In this document: one piece after another, positions 25,819 to 34,912 of the stretch
Numbering within the stretch: position 1 is the first letter of the stretch
Layout: every line of letters begins with the position of its first letter
Assembly: GCA_036268875.1 (NCBI GenBank)
Contig: DATATI010000069.1
Location: 1 to 36,527, forward strand
DNA: 36,527 nt
Direction: 5' to 3'
Source: Polyangia bacterium
GTDB taxonomy: Bacteria; Myxococcota_A; Polyangia; Fen-1088
Notes under the pieces: generated by a model
Database searches by the model: none
Told to the model about the DNA's origin: nothing
What the model saw: the letters and a program-made list of their open reading frames with translations, nothing else
Program-made: the position numbers and the translations under genes

Positions 25819-26268
25819 ATGTCCGACGAGAACGATCGGCGAAACCAGAACCGAGCGCCCATCGAATTGAAGGTCGAGTACAAGCGGCTGAACACCTTCT
25901 TCTACGATTACACGAAGAACATCTCGAAGGGTGGCACGTTCATCAAGACGGACAAGCCGCTGCCGATCGGGACGGTGTTCCTGTTCAAGCTGCTGGTCCC
26001 CGCCCGCACCGAGCCCCTGCCGCTGCGAGGCGAGGTCCGCTGGGTGGTGCGCGAGGGCGAGCCGCTGCCGCCCGAGGCGCCGCCCGGCCACGATCAGGGC
26101 ATGGGCATCCGGTTCGTCTATGACAGCGCCGAACAGCAGCGAGGTCTCGAACGGGTGGTCGAGAAGATGATGGTCGACAGCCTGGGCCAGCTCATCTATT
26201 CGCGGCTGGTGGGCGCGGCCAGTGATCCCCGACGCGGCCCGATCAAGGACGAGAAGGGCCGGTCCTAG
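25819..26268 (+). CDS. PilZ-domain protein (TIGR02266-like)
   Basis: A 149-residue protein from the ATG at 25819; upstream frame extension is antisense to the protease gene and is low-complexity. It has the pattern of the small PilZ family abundant in Myxococcota: RAPIELKVEYKRLNTFF, then YTKNISKGGTFIKT, IGTVFLFKLLVP, and GEVRWVV. The canonical RxxxR of c-di-GMP-binding PilZ domains is not clearly present (NRAPIELKVEYKR is the nearest), while the DxSxxG position reads NISKGG. Binding of c-di-GMP is therefore uncertain. Its 3' end overlaps the convergent glycosyltransferase gene by 26 bases, and its start is 12 bases from the divergent protease gene, so its promoter must lie within the protease coding sequence. 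Confidence 0.88.
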   Translation: MSDENDRRNQNRAPIELKVEYKRLNTFFYDYTKNISKGGTFIKTDKPLPIGTVFLFKLLVPARTEPLPLRGEVRWVVREGEPLPPEAPPGHDQGMGIRFVYDSAEQQRGLERVVEKMMVDSLGQLIYSRLVGAASDPRRGPIKDEKGRS

Positions 26269-28156
26269 CGGCGGCGCGTTTCAGCTCGTCCAGGGCGGCG
26301 CGGGCGGCGTCGACGTTGCCAAGGCCGATCTCGGCGCGGGCCAGCTGCGCCAGCACCGCCGGGCGATCGTCGGCGCCCGCGGCCAGTGCGTGCAACAGGT
26401 GCGCGCGCGCGGTGTGGAATTTTTTCTGTTCAAGGTAGCCACGCCCGATCAAGAAGTTCGTCAGCCACAACTCGGGATCGGACTTGAGGTGCTGTTCCAG
26501 CAGGCCGATGGCTTTGTCTGGCTGCCCAGCGCCCAGGGCCAGCAGCGCCAGCCGGGCCACCGGCAAGGCGAAGCTGCTGTTTTGCAGGGCGGCCTCTTGA
26601 TAGTGCGCGACCGCTTCGGGCAGGCGCCCGGCCGCTTCGGCCAGCTCGCCCAGGCGCACCTGAGCGGCGCCGAACGACGGCGCCAGCGCGCGGCACTGCT
26701 GGAACATCTGCGTGGCTTCGTCGACGGCGCCGGCGGCGTGCAGGGCGTTGCCGATCAAATAGGCGGCGTTGCACGACTGCGGGTTGCGGCGCAGCGCCTC
26801 GCGCAGCGTTGCCAGCGCCACCGCCGGCTCGCTCTGCACGCCGCCGAGAAACAACCACGGCACATAAAACGCGGGTGCCGCGCGCCGGGCTTCGGCAAAG
26901 CAGCGCCGGGCCTCGGCGGGGCGGCCGCTCTGCTGGTGGCGGAGGCCGTCGTATAGCAGCCGCTCGACCGCGCCGTCGCCGGCGGCGCGATAGTGCGCGT
27001 CGGGAAAGGTCCAGCTTCCTTCGGGGAGCGGACGCGGCGTCGCTGATCGTGCTGTCGTTCCGGCGGCTTTTTCACTCCTGCCGGGCGCCGGATATCCGAG
27101 CTGCGACGCCACCGATAGATAAAAGCCCAGACGATCGGCGGCGTGCGGCCGTTCCAAGCGCGTCGCCGCCACCCGCTGGCGCGCGCGGGTGGCCATTGCC
27201 CGCCGCTCCGTCGGATGCGACGCCGCCCAGTCCAGCGCGGCTTGCAATTGCGGCAGATCGCCGAACAGCAGACCGTTGTCGCCCGGCGCAATCGTCTGTC
27301 GGTACGGCTCCAGATCCGCGGCGATCGCCAGCACGCCGTGCGCCGCGTATTCCAGGTATTTGACGTCCGAACGGCAGCGGTTGAACGCCGTCGGCAAAAG
27401 CGGCGCCAGCCCGACGTCGAGGCCGCGCAAGAAATCGTAGTAGGCGTCGATGCTGCCGCCGGGAGTGAACGAGAACCGCTCCGCCGGCAGCCAGGCGAAC
27501 AGCTCGCGGAAGGACGGATCGCCCATGATGGCCAGCGTGGCGCGCGGATGGCGGCCGAAGAAACTTTGCAGCGCCGGCACCATCCAGCGCAGATCGTCGC
27601 GGTGGCCGAGCGAGCCGCCCCAGCCGACGGTGACGGCGCCGTCGTCGGCGCTGGCATCACCGGCGGGTGCCGGACGCTCGGCCGGCATTTCCCACAGGTG
27701 ATTGCCGAACACCGCCAGACGTGGGTTCAGCTCCCCGAAGCGGCGTTGCAGCTCGGCGACGGTGAACTGCACAAAATCCGCCTGCCGGGCCAGCTGTGAA
27801 GACAGGCTGCGCGAGATGAGGTTCACCGCCAGATACGCCGTCGGGTTCCACGGCTGCGGCGCCAGGAAGTGATCGTTGATCTCGTATCCGGTCAGCTTGC
27901 GCCGCCGGCGGCGCGCCTCGATCACCGGTAGAAAATCGGCGTCGACGACGTCGCACAAGATCAAGATGTCGGCGTCCAGCAGCAGGCCGGTGGTCGACAG
28001 CTCCGGCGTCAGCAGCGATCCGCTGAGCACGCTGACGTTCGGCAGCTCGCCGAGCGCGCGGCACGGCTGCAGCGTGCGGTAGATGTGATCGCCCTGGCGG
28101 CCGCGGTTGGGCGACTCGAGGTGAACGATGACCAGCGAATCGCCGGTCGCGCTCAC
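26243..28156 (-). CDS. Glycosyltransferase (GT4-like) fused to TPRs
   Basis: A 637-residue cytoplasmic protein. The N-terminal 350 residues resemble family-4 glycosyltransferases: GRQGDHIYR near the start, VGWGGSLGHRDDL opening the second Rossmann domain, DVGLAPLLPTAFNRCRSDVKYLEYAAHGV (the sugar-nucleotide-binding region, described here by its two halves) and DNGLLFGD. Residues about 385-630 are TPR repeats (LRRNPQSCNAAYLIGNALHAAG-type units). Such fusions act on surface polysaccharide or protein glycosylation. The start is GTG and overlaps the stop of kinase 2 by four bases (GTGA), implying coupled translation. It is the last gene of the ABC/kinase operon. Confidence 0.85.
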   Translation of the reverse strand: MSATGDSLVIVHLESPNRGRQGDHIYRTLQPCRALGELPNVSVLSGSLLTPELSTTGLLLDADILILCDVVDADFLPVIEARRRRRKLTGYEINDHFLAPQPWNPTAYLAVNLISRSLSSQLARQADFVQFTVAELQRRFGELNPRLAVFGNHLWEMPAERPAPAGDASADDGAVTVGWGGSLGHRDDLRWMVPALQSFFGRHPRATLAIMGDPSFRELFAWLPAERFSFTPGGSIDAYYDFLRGLDVGLAPLLPTAFNRCRSDVKYLEYAAHGVLAIAADLEPYRQTIAPGDNGLLFGDLPQLQAALDWAASHPTERRAMATRARQRVAATRLERPHAADRLGFYLSVASQLGYPAPGRSEKAAGTTARSATPRPLPEGSWTFPDAHYRAAGDGAVERLLYDGLRHQQSGRPAEARRCFAEARRAAPAFYVPWLFLGGVQSEPAVALATLREALRRNPQSCNAAYLIGNALHAAGAVDEATQMFQQCRALAPSFGAAQVRLGELAEAAGRLPEAVAHYQEAALQNSSFALPVARLALLALGAGQPDKAIGLLEQHLKSDPELWLTNFLIGRGYLEQKKFHTARAHLLHALAAGADDRPAVLAQLARAEIGLGNVDAARAALDELKRAAARTGPSRP

Positions 28157-30186
28157 GACCGTCGGCGGGCCAGCTCTTGGCTGGCGCTGCCGGTCGCGCC
28201 GATTCCCTTGTTGGTGGGAAGGGTCATGGCGAAGCGGGTTTCTTCTTGCTGAAAATCGGCGGTGAACAGGACGCGCATCATCTGAAGCGTGGCGCTGGCC
28301 CCGCCGGTGGCGTGCGGGTGGACGGCGGCGCCGAACTCGGCGGCGCTTTGATAGCGCTGGGCCGGATCGACCTGCAGCGCCTTGGCCACGAGCTCCGCGC
28401 AGGGGCCGGGCAGGGCGGCGATGCGGGCCAGCTCGTCGGGACCGGGGCCGGTGGCGGCCTTGACCAGCAGCTCATACGTGGTGTTGCCGCGATAAAGGAT
28501 CTCGCCGGTCAGGCAATAGAACATCACCAGGCCAAGGGAAAACAGATCGGCGCGGGCATCGGTGTCGGTGCCGCGCGCCTGCTCGGGGGCCATGAAGCTG
28601 ACGTTGCCTTTCACGACGCCGCTCTGGGTCTTGGTGACGCGGCCCTCGGCTTTGACGATGCCGAAATCGAACAGCTTGACCTCGCCGCGCGCCGACACCA
28701 GCACGTTGCTGGGCGAGACGTCGCGGTGGACGATGCCCAGCGGCTTGCCGTTGTCGCCGGTCTTGCCGTGGGCATATTCCAGCGCCTTCAAGGTCTCATG
28801 GACAACGTACATCAGCACCGGCACCGGGATGGCGCGCCCTTCGCGCTCGATCACCCGGGCGGTCAGGCGGCTGAGGTCGCGGCCAAGGATGTACTCCTGG
28901 GCCAAGAAGAACTCGTCGCCCACTTTGCCAAAGTCGAACACCGGCACGATGTTCGAGTGCACCAGCGTCGATCCCAGATTGGCCTCGTCGATGAATTGCG
29001 CGACGACGTTGGGATCGCGGGCCAGCTCGGCGCGCAGGCGTTTCACCACGAAGGTGCGGCGAAAACCCTCGGCGCCGAAGGTGACCGCCGTGTAAACCTC
29101 GGCCATGCCGCCTTCGCCCAGGCGATCCAGCAGGCGATAGCGGCCGAACATCACGCTGTCGGCGGCGCCGGCAACGGCGGTGGGTGGTGGCGTGCTCTGG
29201 CGCAGCTCGGTGGCGGCCGCGCCAAAGGGGACCGGCACGGTGACGTGCGCGGCGGGTGGCAGCACCGGCGTGCTCAGCGGCGACTGGCGCGCGTCGGTGG
29301 TCCCCGGCGCCACCGTCGGCGGCGAGCGCCGAAACGCAAAGAAAAGAGCCAGGATCGATCCCAGCCCGGCGATGCCCCACACCACGCCCTTGTTGGTGGT
29401 GGCCGAAGCGGCCGTGTCTTCCACGGCGGCGCCGGCGCCGGCGTACGTCCACAGCCACAGGTTCGGCGCCAGCTGGCTGACCGCCGCTGCCCAGGTAGCC
29501 TCGGCCGGTTCGAACAGCGGGCCGGCTCGTTCCTGGCCGACGGCGCGCCGGAGCAGCGCTCGCTCGGCCTCCGCGCCGGCTTCGATCAGCGGGCTGCTGC
29601 CGTCGCTGAGCAAGACCGCCCCGTGGGCGCGATCGGCCAGCAGCTGCATCGACGCGGCGTTGATCGGCCTGGCCAGGACCAGCACCGCCGCCTCGCGGCG
29701 CTCGGGGTTGGTGACGGTGACGGCGGCGGCGGCGCACGGCCAGCCCTTGCCTATCACCAGCTCGGCCACCGCCTCGCCGGTCTGTCGGGCGCGGCGAATC
29801 AAGGCGTCGGCGACCAGCTGCGAGCCGGCCATGCCTTCCACCACGTCCAGCTTTTCGCCATGAAACGAGACCGCATAGACCTTGAACTGCGCGCGATAGG
29901 GCGCCCACCATTCTTCGGTTCGGAAGGCGTCGCTCAACGTCGCGGCGTCGACGTTCCCACGGAGAGCGGCCTCAAGCCGCGGGTTCGACGCCGCGTTGTG
30001 GGCCTGCAGCTTCAGCTCGGCGATGTGATTGGCCAGCGCCTCGTTCGACAGCAAGCCCGCCGTCTCGGCCGCGCGCGTGCTTTCGCGCTTGAGCCCGTGC
30101 AGGCGGTTGGCGTCGATCGCGCGGGCCGCCGCGGCCGCCGCGCCCAGCGCCGCCGCCGCCACGATGATCGCCACCAGCCACTTCAC
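28153..30186 (-). CDS. Transmembrane Ser/Thr protein kinase with extracytoplasmic sensor (kinase 2)
   Basis: A 677-residue receptor kinase, paralogous to the one at 17251-19314. Membrane segment 1 is at about 3-23 and segment 2 at about 267-285. The sensor between them has EEWWAPYR (91-98) and a later stretch AVLVLARPI...VLLSDGSS that aligns with kinase 1. A Pro-rich linker (about 288-345) precedes the kinase: GEGGMAEVY (357-365), K382, HRDVSPSN (487-494, Ser in place of the usual Lys), DFG (507-509) and APE (533-535). All other catalytic residues are intact. The start is GTG at 30186 with GGAGG 13 bases upstream. It is 31 bases after the DUF4340 gene and overlaps the glycosyltransferase gene, so it belongs to the ABC operon. 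Confidence 0.92.
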   Translation of the reverse strand: MKWLVAIIVAAAALGAAAAAARAIDANRLHGLKRESTRAAETAGLLSNEALANHIAELKLQAHNAASNPRLEAALRGNVDAATLSDAFRTEEWWAPYRAQFKVYAVSFHGEKLDVVEGMAGSQLVADALIRRARQTGEAVAELVIGKGWPCAAAAVTVTNPERREAAVLVLARPINAASMQLLADRAHGAVLLSDGSSPLIEAGAEAERALLRRAVGQERAGPLFEPAEATWAAAVSQLAPNLWLWTYAGAGAAVEDTAASATTNKGVVWGIAGLGSILALFFAFRRSPPTVAPGTTDARQSPLSTPVLPPAAHVTVPVPFGAAATELRQSTPPPTAVAGAADSVMFGRYRLLDRLGEGGMAEVYTAVTFGAEGFRRTFVVKRLRAELARDPNVVAQFIDEANLGSTLVHSNIVPVFDFGKVGDEFFLAQEYILGRDLSRLTARVIEREGRAIPVPVLMYVVHETLKALEYAHGKTGDNGKPLGIVHRDVSPSNVLVSARGEVKLFDFGIVKAEGRVTKTQSGVVKGNVSFMAPEQARGTDTDARADLFSLGLVMFYCLTGEILYRGNTTYELLVKAATGPGPDELARIAALPGPCAELVAKALQVDPAQRYQSAAEFGAAVHPHATGGASATLQMMRVLFTADFQQEETRFAMTLPTNKGIGATGSASQELARRRS

Positions 30187-30217
30187 CAGGTGATTGTTGC
30201 CTCCGAGGGTCCGGGCG

Positions 30218-31252
30218 TCAATTACTCCCGGACGCCATTTTCTCGGTGTCCGTGATGATCTGTGCGGTGCTGTGCAAGGTGACCCAGCTGGGCGTGTGTT
30301 CGGAGCGCGCCATGATCTCCGGGGCGCCGCCGCCCGATTGGCCGGGCTCGCCGCCTTCCATCTTGCCCAGCTCTTCCCAGCCGATGCTCTTCTTGCCGTC
30401 GAAGTATTCGACGCGCGCCACCACTTTCGGCGCGCCTGCCTTCGGCATCTCGCCTTTGCCCAGGATGTCCATCGGGAAGGTCCGCCACACCATGTCGTGC
30501 CAGGTGTTCATGGTCTGGTCCGGCTTGTCGGGTTTGTCAGCCGGGGCAAACTGGGCCGCGCCGTTGCGTTCGCGATTGAGGTGCACGATCGTCCGGGTCT
30601 TGCCGCCCGCCGTGACCGTCACGCGATCAAAGTCCGCCAAGGTGAAGGTGTGCAAACGGCGATCGATGAGCCGCGCCTGCGCTGCCTGCAGATCGCCCAG
30701 CAGGCCGCGCGGCATCACGTAGACGCGGCCGTCGGCGGCATCGCGCATGAACGATTCACCACCCGGTGTGCCCTGCGGCTGGCCGATGGTGAAGTGGCGG
30801 GTCTCGCCCTTGGCGGTGACGTCCAGCTTCTTCGTCGATCCTTCCAGGCCCAGCTCCTTCACCTTCTGCGCGTCCAGCACGCCGAAGGCGCGCGGCGAGC
30901 GCAGCGGGGCGAACTGATCCAGCGCCTTTAGCGCCGCCTCGGTGCCGCGCAGATCGCGCGGTGGGGTCAGCGGCGCGGGCGGCGTCGGCGCCGGGTTCTT
31001 CGGATCGGGCTTGGGCACGTACTTGTCGACGAAATGAATCCACACCGCGTCCTCGCCGTTCTCTTTGGCCCGGGTCAGATCGTAGGCCACCTTGTCGTCT
31101 TCATAGTGAACGGCCCTGAGATCGTTCTTGGTCACGTCGACGACGTTGACCTCGCCGGGGGCGCGCTCCGGCTCGCGCTGCCAGGTGAAGTTGGCGGCCA
31201 AAAGGCCCAGCGCGGCCAGCCCCCCTTGCAACGCGGCGGCTTTGCCGGTCAT
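30218..31252 (-). CDS. DUF4340 protein associated with a GldG-type ABC system
   Basis: A 344-residue protein with one N-terminal membrane segment (about 7-22) and an extracytoplasmic, beta-rich domain. KYVPKPDPKNPAPTPP is a proline-rich loop at about 80-95. LGLEGSTKKLDVTAKGETRHFTIGQ and RVYVMPRGLLGDLQAAQARLIDRRL (quoted as two landmark regions) are typical of DUF4340, a domain usually encoded directly after GldG-like ABC auxiliary proteins. The role is unknown in the family; a periplasmic partner of the transporter is likely. It overlaps the GldG-like gene by four bases (ATGA). Confidence 0.85.
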   Translation of the reverse strand: MTGKAAALQGGLAALGLLAANFTWQREPERAPGEVNVVDVTKNDLRAVHYEDDKVAYDLTRAKENGEDAVWIHFVDKYVPKPDPKNPAPTPPAPLTPPRDLRGTEAALKALDQFAPLRSPRAFGVLDAQKVKELGLEGSTKKLDVTAKGETRHFTIGQPQGTPGGESFMRDAADGRVYVMPRGLLGDLQAAQARLIDRRLHTFTLADFDRVTVTAGGKTRTIVHLNRERNGAAQFAPADKPDKPDQTMNTWHDMVWRTFPMDILGKGEMPKAGAPKVVARVEYFDGKKSIGWEELGKMEGGEPGQSGGGAPEIMARSEHTPSWVTLHSTAQIITDTEKMASGSN

Positions 31253-33135
31253 GGCTGCCCTCCTTGCGGCGAGACGACCGGCGGCGGGCCGGACGCTTTC
31301 GTTTTCTTGCGCCGGGTTCGCTTGGTCACCACGAAGCCCAGCCCCAGCACGATCGCCGGGGCCAGGAAGATCGTCGAGTAGAACCAGAACTGATCTTGCT
31401 TGCGGGTATGCGAGATCGGCACGTCGGTCTCGCTGGCGATGAGGCCGGCGAAGACCTCTTCGTTCAGCAGCCAGCGCACCACATCGATGGCCAGCAGGCT
31501 GTTGCCGCCGAAGCGAATGACCGCGTCCGACAGACAGTCCGAATCGGTCAGCACGAACAGGCGGGCGTCCTTCTTGCTGACGGCGGCGCCCAGCTCCCAG
31601 GCACGGCGGTCTTCGCCGGGATCGGGCTGGAAGTTGCCGTTCTTGTCTTCGAACGTCTGATAGCTGGCGGTGATGGGCGCGTCGACGCTCATGTCTTTGG
31701 GGCGATCCTTGATCGGCTCCAGCCAGCCGGCAGTGGGCATGATCAGGGGCGCGCGGCCGCCCATCTTCTGTAGATCGGTCACCGACTGGTGCACGGAGAA
31801 CTGCGACGTCACCAGGTTGGCCCGATCGCTGTCGGTGTGCGTGCGGCGGGCGAAGGCTTGATCGTTGGCCAGCATCACCGGGTGATACTTCAGCGCGAAC
31901 GGCGTCAGGATGTCCTTCATGTCCAGGCCGGCCTCGGGATCCAGGGCCATCAGCATCTTGCCGCCCTTGTCCATCCAGCGGTTGATGGACGCGGTCTCCT
32001 CGGCGCTGAACGGTTTTTGCGGGCCCAGCACCAGCAACAGCGAGGCGTCCTTGGGCACGTCGGCGGCCAGACCTTCGGCGGCGCCGAGATAGCGCACGTC
32101 GTGGCCCTGGTCGATGAGGACGTCGCGCAGGTCCTTGATTCCCGAGCGCTTGTCCGTCTCCTGCGCGGTTTCATAGTTGCGCTCGCCGTGGCCCTGCACG
32201 ATGAAGGTGACGCGGTTCGGTTTGATCACCATCAGCAGGCGCTGCTGCACTTCCTTGTCCAAGATCCGCAGCGGGCCGCGCGCCTGTTCGATCTGCAGCG
32301 GGATGCCCAGCTGTTCTTTGCGGCCGCCGCGCGAGACCACGATGATCCCGTTGCCCGACACGCCCAGCTCCTTCGCCTTCACCGGGGCGATGTCGTAGTC
32401 GTAGGTGCCGAGCTTCATCTGGCCTGATTCTTTTTGCAGATCGTTGAAGTAGTTCATGACCTCCTCGCGCACCTCGTTGGCGCTGGGGAAGAACACCGAC
32501 ACGTCGATGGGCTGATCCAGGTGGCGGACGATCGCCCGCGTCGATTCGCCGGGCCGGGTGGTGCGGAAATACGCCAGGTCGAACTTCACGTCGCGCTCGG
32601 ACGTCACGTAGGTGACGGTGAAGGCGAACACCAGGGCACAGGCCAGGCCGATGCCCGACAGCATGGCGTCCTTGATGCGACCCACCTCGATGCGCGGGGC
32701 CCGGGCCATCTGGGCGTACGCCATCTCGACCAAGGTGATCGGCCACGCCGCCGCCAGCCAGATCGCCGGCCATAGCGCCGCCAGCGCCGTCGCCAGCTTG
32801 GGCCACGAATGTTCAAGGGCCTTGCCCCCGCGCAGCGTCGGCACGTCGGACTGGATGAAGTAGAGCAGCAGCGCAAAGATGCCCAGCGCGTACAGCTTGA
32901 CCAGCGTTCGCTCGGCCTCGCGGCGATCGGAGGCAGCGCGTTGCATGCGCGAGACGCGCATGATCAAGGCGGCCAGCACCGCCATCAGGCCCAGGAGGGT
33001 GGCGATGCCACGCCCGCTGCCGGCGCCGATCAGCCGCTCGCCGGTGAACACCAGCAGCATGCCCACGCCGTAAAGCGCCGACCAGCGCGCGCCGCCGCCC
33101 AGCTTGGGCGCCGAAGAAGATCCGGTTATCGCCAT
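31249..33135 (-). CDS. GldG-like ABC transporter auxiliary membrane protein
   Basis: A 628-residue protein. Four to five membrane segments occupy the first 190 residues, followed by a large extracytoplasmic domain (about 195-590) of the ABC_transp_aux / GldG type. Landmarks include REEVMNYFNDLQKESGQ, ERNYETAQETDKRSG, LRDVLIDQGHDVRYL and MDKGGKMLMALDPEAG. A final membrane helix (about 592-612) ends in the Arg/Lys-rich tail KRTRRKK. In Bacteroidota GldA/GldF/GldG are linked to gliding; in other bacteria the same set is a general exporter of unknown cargo. The gene overlaps the permease by ten bases and the DUF4340 gene by four. Confidence 0.9.
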   Translation of the reverse strand: MAITGSSSAPKLGGGARWSALYGVGMLLVFTGERLIGAGSGRGIATLLGLMAVLAALIMRVSRMQRAASDRREAERTLVKLYALGIFALLLYFIQSDVPTLRGGKALEHSWPKLATALAALWPAIWLAAAWPITLVEMAYAQMARAPRIEVGRIKDAMLSGIGLACALVFAFTVTYVTSERDVKFDLAYFRTTRPGESTRAIVRHLDQPIDVSVFFPSANEVREEVMNYFNDLQKESGQMKLGTYDYDIAPVKAKELGVSGNGIIVVSRGGRKEQLGIPLQIEQARGPLRILDKEVQQRLLMVIKPNRVTFIVQGHGERNYETAQETDKRSGIKDLRDVLIDQGHDVRYLGAAEGLAADVPKDASLLLVLGPQKPFSAEETASINRWMDKGGKMLMALDPEAGLDMKDILTPFALKYHPVMLANDQAFARRTHTDSDRANLVTSQFSVHQSVTDLQKMGGRAPLIMPTAGWLEPIKDRPKDMSVDAPITASYQTFEDKNGNFQPDPGEDRRAWELGAAVSKKDARLFVLTDSDCLSDAVIRFGGNSLLAIDVVRWLLNEEVFAGLIASETDVPISHTRKQDQFWFYSTIFLAPAIVLGLGFVVTKRTRRKKTKASGPPPVVSPQGGQP

Positions 33136-33851
33136 CGCCGTGCCTCCATCACCCGGGTGGCCGAGAACAGCGCCAGGTAGACGACCATCAAGTAGTAGCC
33201 AATGTCGCGGATGTGCACCGCGCCCGCCTGAAACGGCGGAAAGTGTTTACCGTGCAAGGCCATCGCCACGAACACGTCGGTGAACGGCCGCTCGGTCACG
33301 CGCGCCAGCAGCCAGCAGACGATCAGCGCCACCACGATGCAGCCGGTGAAGATGGCCGCCAGCACCTGCGTGCGGGCCAGCGCCGACCCGAAGGTGCCGA
33401 TGGCGATGGTCGCCCCGCCCAGCAGCAAGAGGCCGAGATAGCCGGCCACCAAGTGCCCGGCCGAGATCTTCCCGTTCACGAAGATCAGCGCCGGCATGTA
33501 AACCGTCCCTAGGGTGATGAGACCGAGGAAAACGAACGCCGAGAGAAATTTTCCCAGCACAATCTCCCAGTCGTGCACCGGCGACGACGTCAGCAGCACC
33601 AGGGTGCCGGTCTGCCGTTCCTCGGCCAGCAGACGCATCGAGATGAAGACGCTGGCGATGATGGTGGTGCCGCTGGAGAAATAAAAGAACAGGCTCAACA
33701 CCTCGGCAGACATCTTGTCCGGGCCGCCGAGCGCGAAGGCGTTGAACAGCAGGCCATCGATCAGCAGCACGGCGGCCGCGATGATGTAGCCGGTCATCGA
33801 CCGCAGATACGCCGACAGCTCGCGGCGCATGATCAGGAACGTCGCGTTCAT
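33126..33851 (-). CDS. ABC-2 type permease, GldF-like
   Basis: A 241-residue integral membrane protein with six predicted helices. It has the ABC-2 family pattern MRRELSAYLRSMTGYIIAAA at the N-terminus and the conserved segment LLAEERQTGTLVLLTSSPV followed by EIVLGKF. It forms the channel of the exporter with the ATPase encoded immediately upstream. The ATG directly follows the TAA of the ATPase gene with no gap. Confidence 0.92.
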   Translation of the reverse strand: MNATFLIMRRELSAYLRSMTGYIIAAAVLLIDGLLFNAFALGGPDKMSAEVLSLFFYFSSGTTIIASVFISMRLLAEERQTGTLVLLTSSPVHDWEIVLGKFLSAFVFLGLITLGTVYMPALIFVNGKISAGHLVAGYLGLLLLGGATIAIGTFGSALARTQVLAAIFTGCIVVALIVCWLLARVTERPFTDVFVAMALHGKHFPPFQAGAVHIRDIGYYLMVVYLALFSATRVMEARRWR

Positions 33852-34796
33852 TTAAGACGGCTCCTTGTCAGGCTTGTTGCGGGTGAGCTGCAGGAAGATC
33901 GACTCTAGCTGGGCGGCGCCGCGATCGATGCGCAGCAGGTCCAGTCCGTTCTGGATCACGGCCCGCGCGATCTTGGGCCGCTGATCGGGCGTCGCCTGCA
34001 GGCGAACGGTCACCACGCCGTCGGTGTCATGCAGGACCGTCGCCGCGCCGACGCCGGGGACAGTGGCGACGGCGTCCAGCACGCGGCGGGCGGGACCGGC
34101 CACTTCGATCTCCACCGTGCCGCCGGCGCCCATGCGCGCCGCCAGCTCTTGCTCGGTGCCCTGGGCGACGAGCTCGCCCGACTGGATCACCAGCAGGCGA
34201 TCGCAGGTTTGGCTGATCTCCGACAGGATGTGCGACGACAGCAGCACGGTGTGCGCGCCGCGCAGGTTGCGGATCAGCGAGCGCATCTCGACGATCTGCA
34301 CCGGGTCAAGGCCGCTGGTCGGCTCGTCGAGGATCAGCAGCTTGGGCTTGTGCACCAGCGCCTGGGCCACGCCGACGCGCTGGCGATAGCCGTGCGACAG
34401 GCTGCTGATCAGCACGTCGTGCATGTCGCGGATGCCGGTTTTCTCCTCGGCGTCAGCGACGTGTGCGACCGCCTTGTCGGCCGGTACGCCGCGCAGCTGG
34501 GCGGCGAACTGCAGGTACTGGCCGACCGCCATCTCGGTGTAAAGCGGCGGGGTGTCGGGCAGAAAGCCGATCCTCCGCCGGATGGCGTGCGGGTCGCGCG
34601 CGACGTCGATCCCGTCGACGACGACCTCGCCCGCGGTGGGCAAAAGGACGCAGCCCAGCACCTTCAGCGTGGTGGTCTTGCCGGCGCCATTAAGGCCCAG
34701 AAAGCCGATCACCTCGCCTTGCTCGATGCTGAAGCTCAGGTCCAGGATGGCGGCGTGTTCGCCGTAGTACTTGGTCAGTCCTTTGACTTGAATCAT
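33852..34796 (-). CDS. ABC transporter ATP-binding protein, GldA-like
   Basis: A 314-residue ATPase from the ATG at 34796 (an ATG nine bases upstream at 34805 and one at 34853 are in frame, but homologues usually begin [12 protein letters not shown]). Walker A is GLNGAGKTT (34-42), the signature LSHGYRQ is at 133-139 (the family form LSKGYRQ/LSHGYRQ), Walker B is LLILDEP (153-159), and the switch His is in [11 protein letters not shown]-terminal domain of about 90 residues is typical of exporter ATPases of the CcmA/NatA type. It powers the ABC-2 permease encoded next. It heads the operon and diverges from purF. Confidence 0.93.
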   Translation of the reverse strand: MIQVKGLTKYYGEHAAILDLSFSIEQGEVIGFLGLNGAGKTTTLKVLGCVLLPTAGEVVVDGIDVARDPHAIRRRIGFLPDTPPLYTEMAVGQYLQFAAQLRGVPADKAVAHVADAEEKTGIRDMHDVLISSLSHGYRQRVGVAQALVHKPKLLILDEPTSGLDPVQIVEMRSLIRNLRGAHTVLLSSHILSEISQTCDRLLVIQSGELVAQGTEQELAARMGAGGTVEIEVAGPARRVLDAVATVPGVGAATVLHDTDGVVTVRLQATPDQRPKIARAVIQNGLDLLRIDRGAAQLESIFLQLTRNKPDKEPS

Positions 34797-34856
34797 GGCA
34801 TCCATGTCGGGGCGCAGTATGCCCGAAATATTCGAGAGACATAAATTGGACACGCG

Positions 34857-34874
34857 GTTCGGTTATTCCCGAAC
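34857..34874. promoter_or_regulatory. Inverted repeat between the ABC operon and purF
   Basis: GTTCGG (34857-34862) and CCGAAC (34869-34874) form a perfect 6-bp inverted repeat with a 6-base spacer, in the only space between two divergent genes. It could be an operator for either. No purine-repressor box is recognised and no convincing -35/-10 pair could be placed around it. Confidence 0.35.
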
Positions 34875-34912
34875 TCGCGTCGGCGGTTCTATGTGGTAAC
34901 TTTCCGCGCTCG

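Noticed and set aside
25819-26091. Upstream extension of the protease gene to 26091
   Set aside because: The extra 95 residues are antisense to the PilZ domain and have no membrane or signal character; the ATG at 25806 begins the hydrophobic protein.
28177-30255. 692-residue open frame on the plus strand
   Set aside because: It is a shadow of the kinase 2 gene; translation is repetitive and without motifs.
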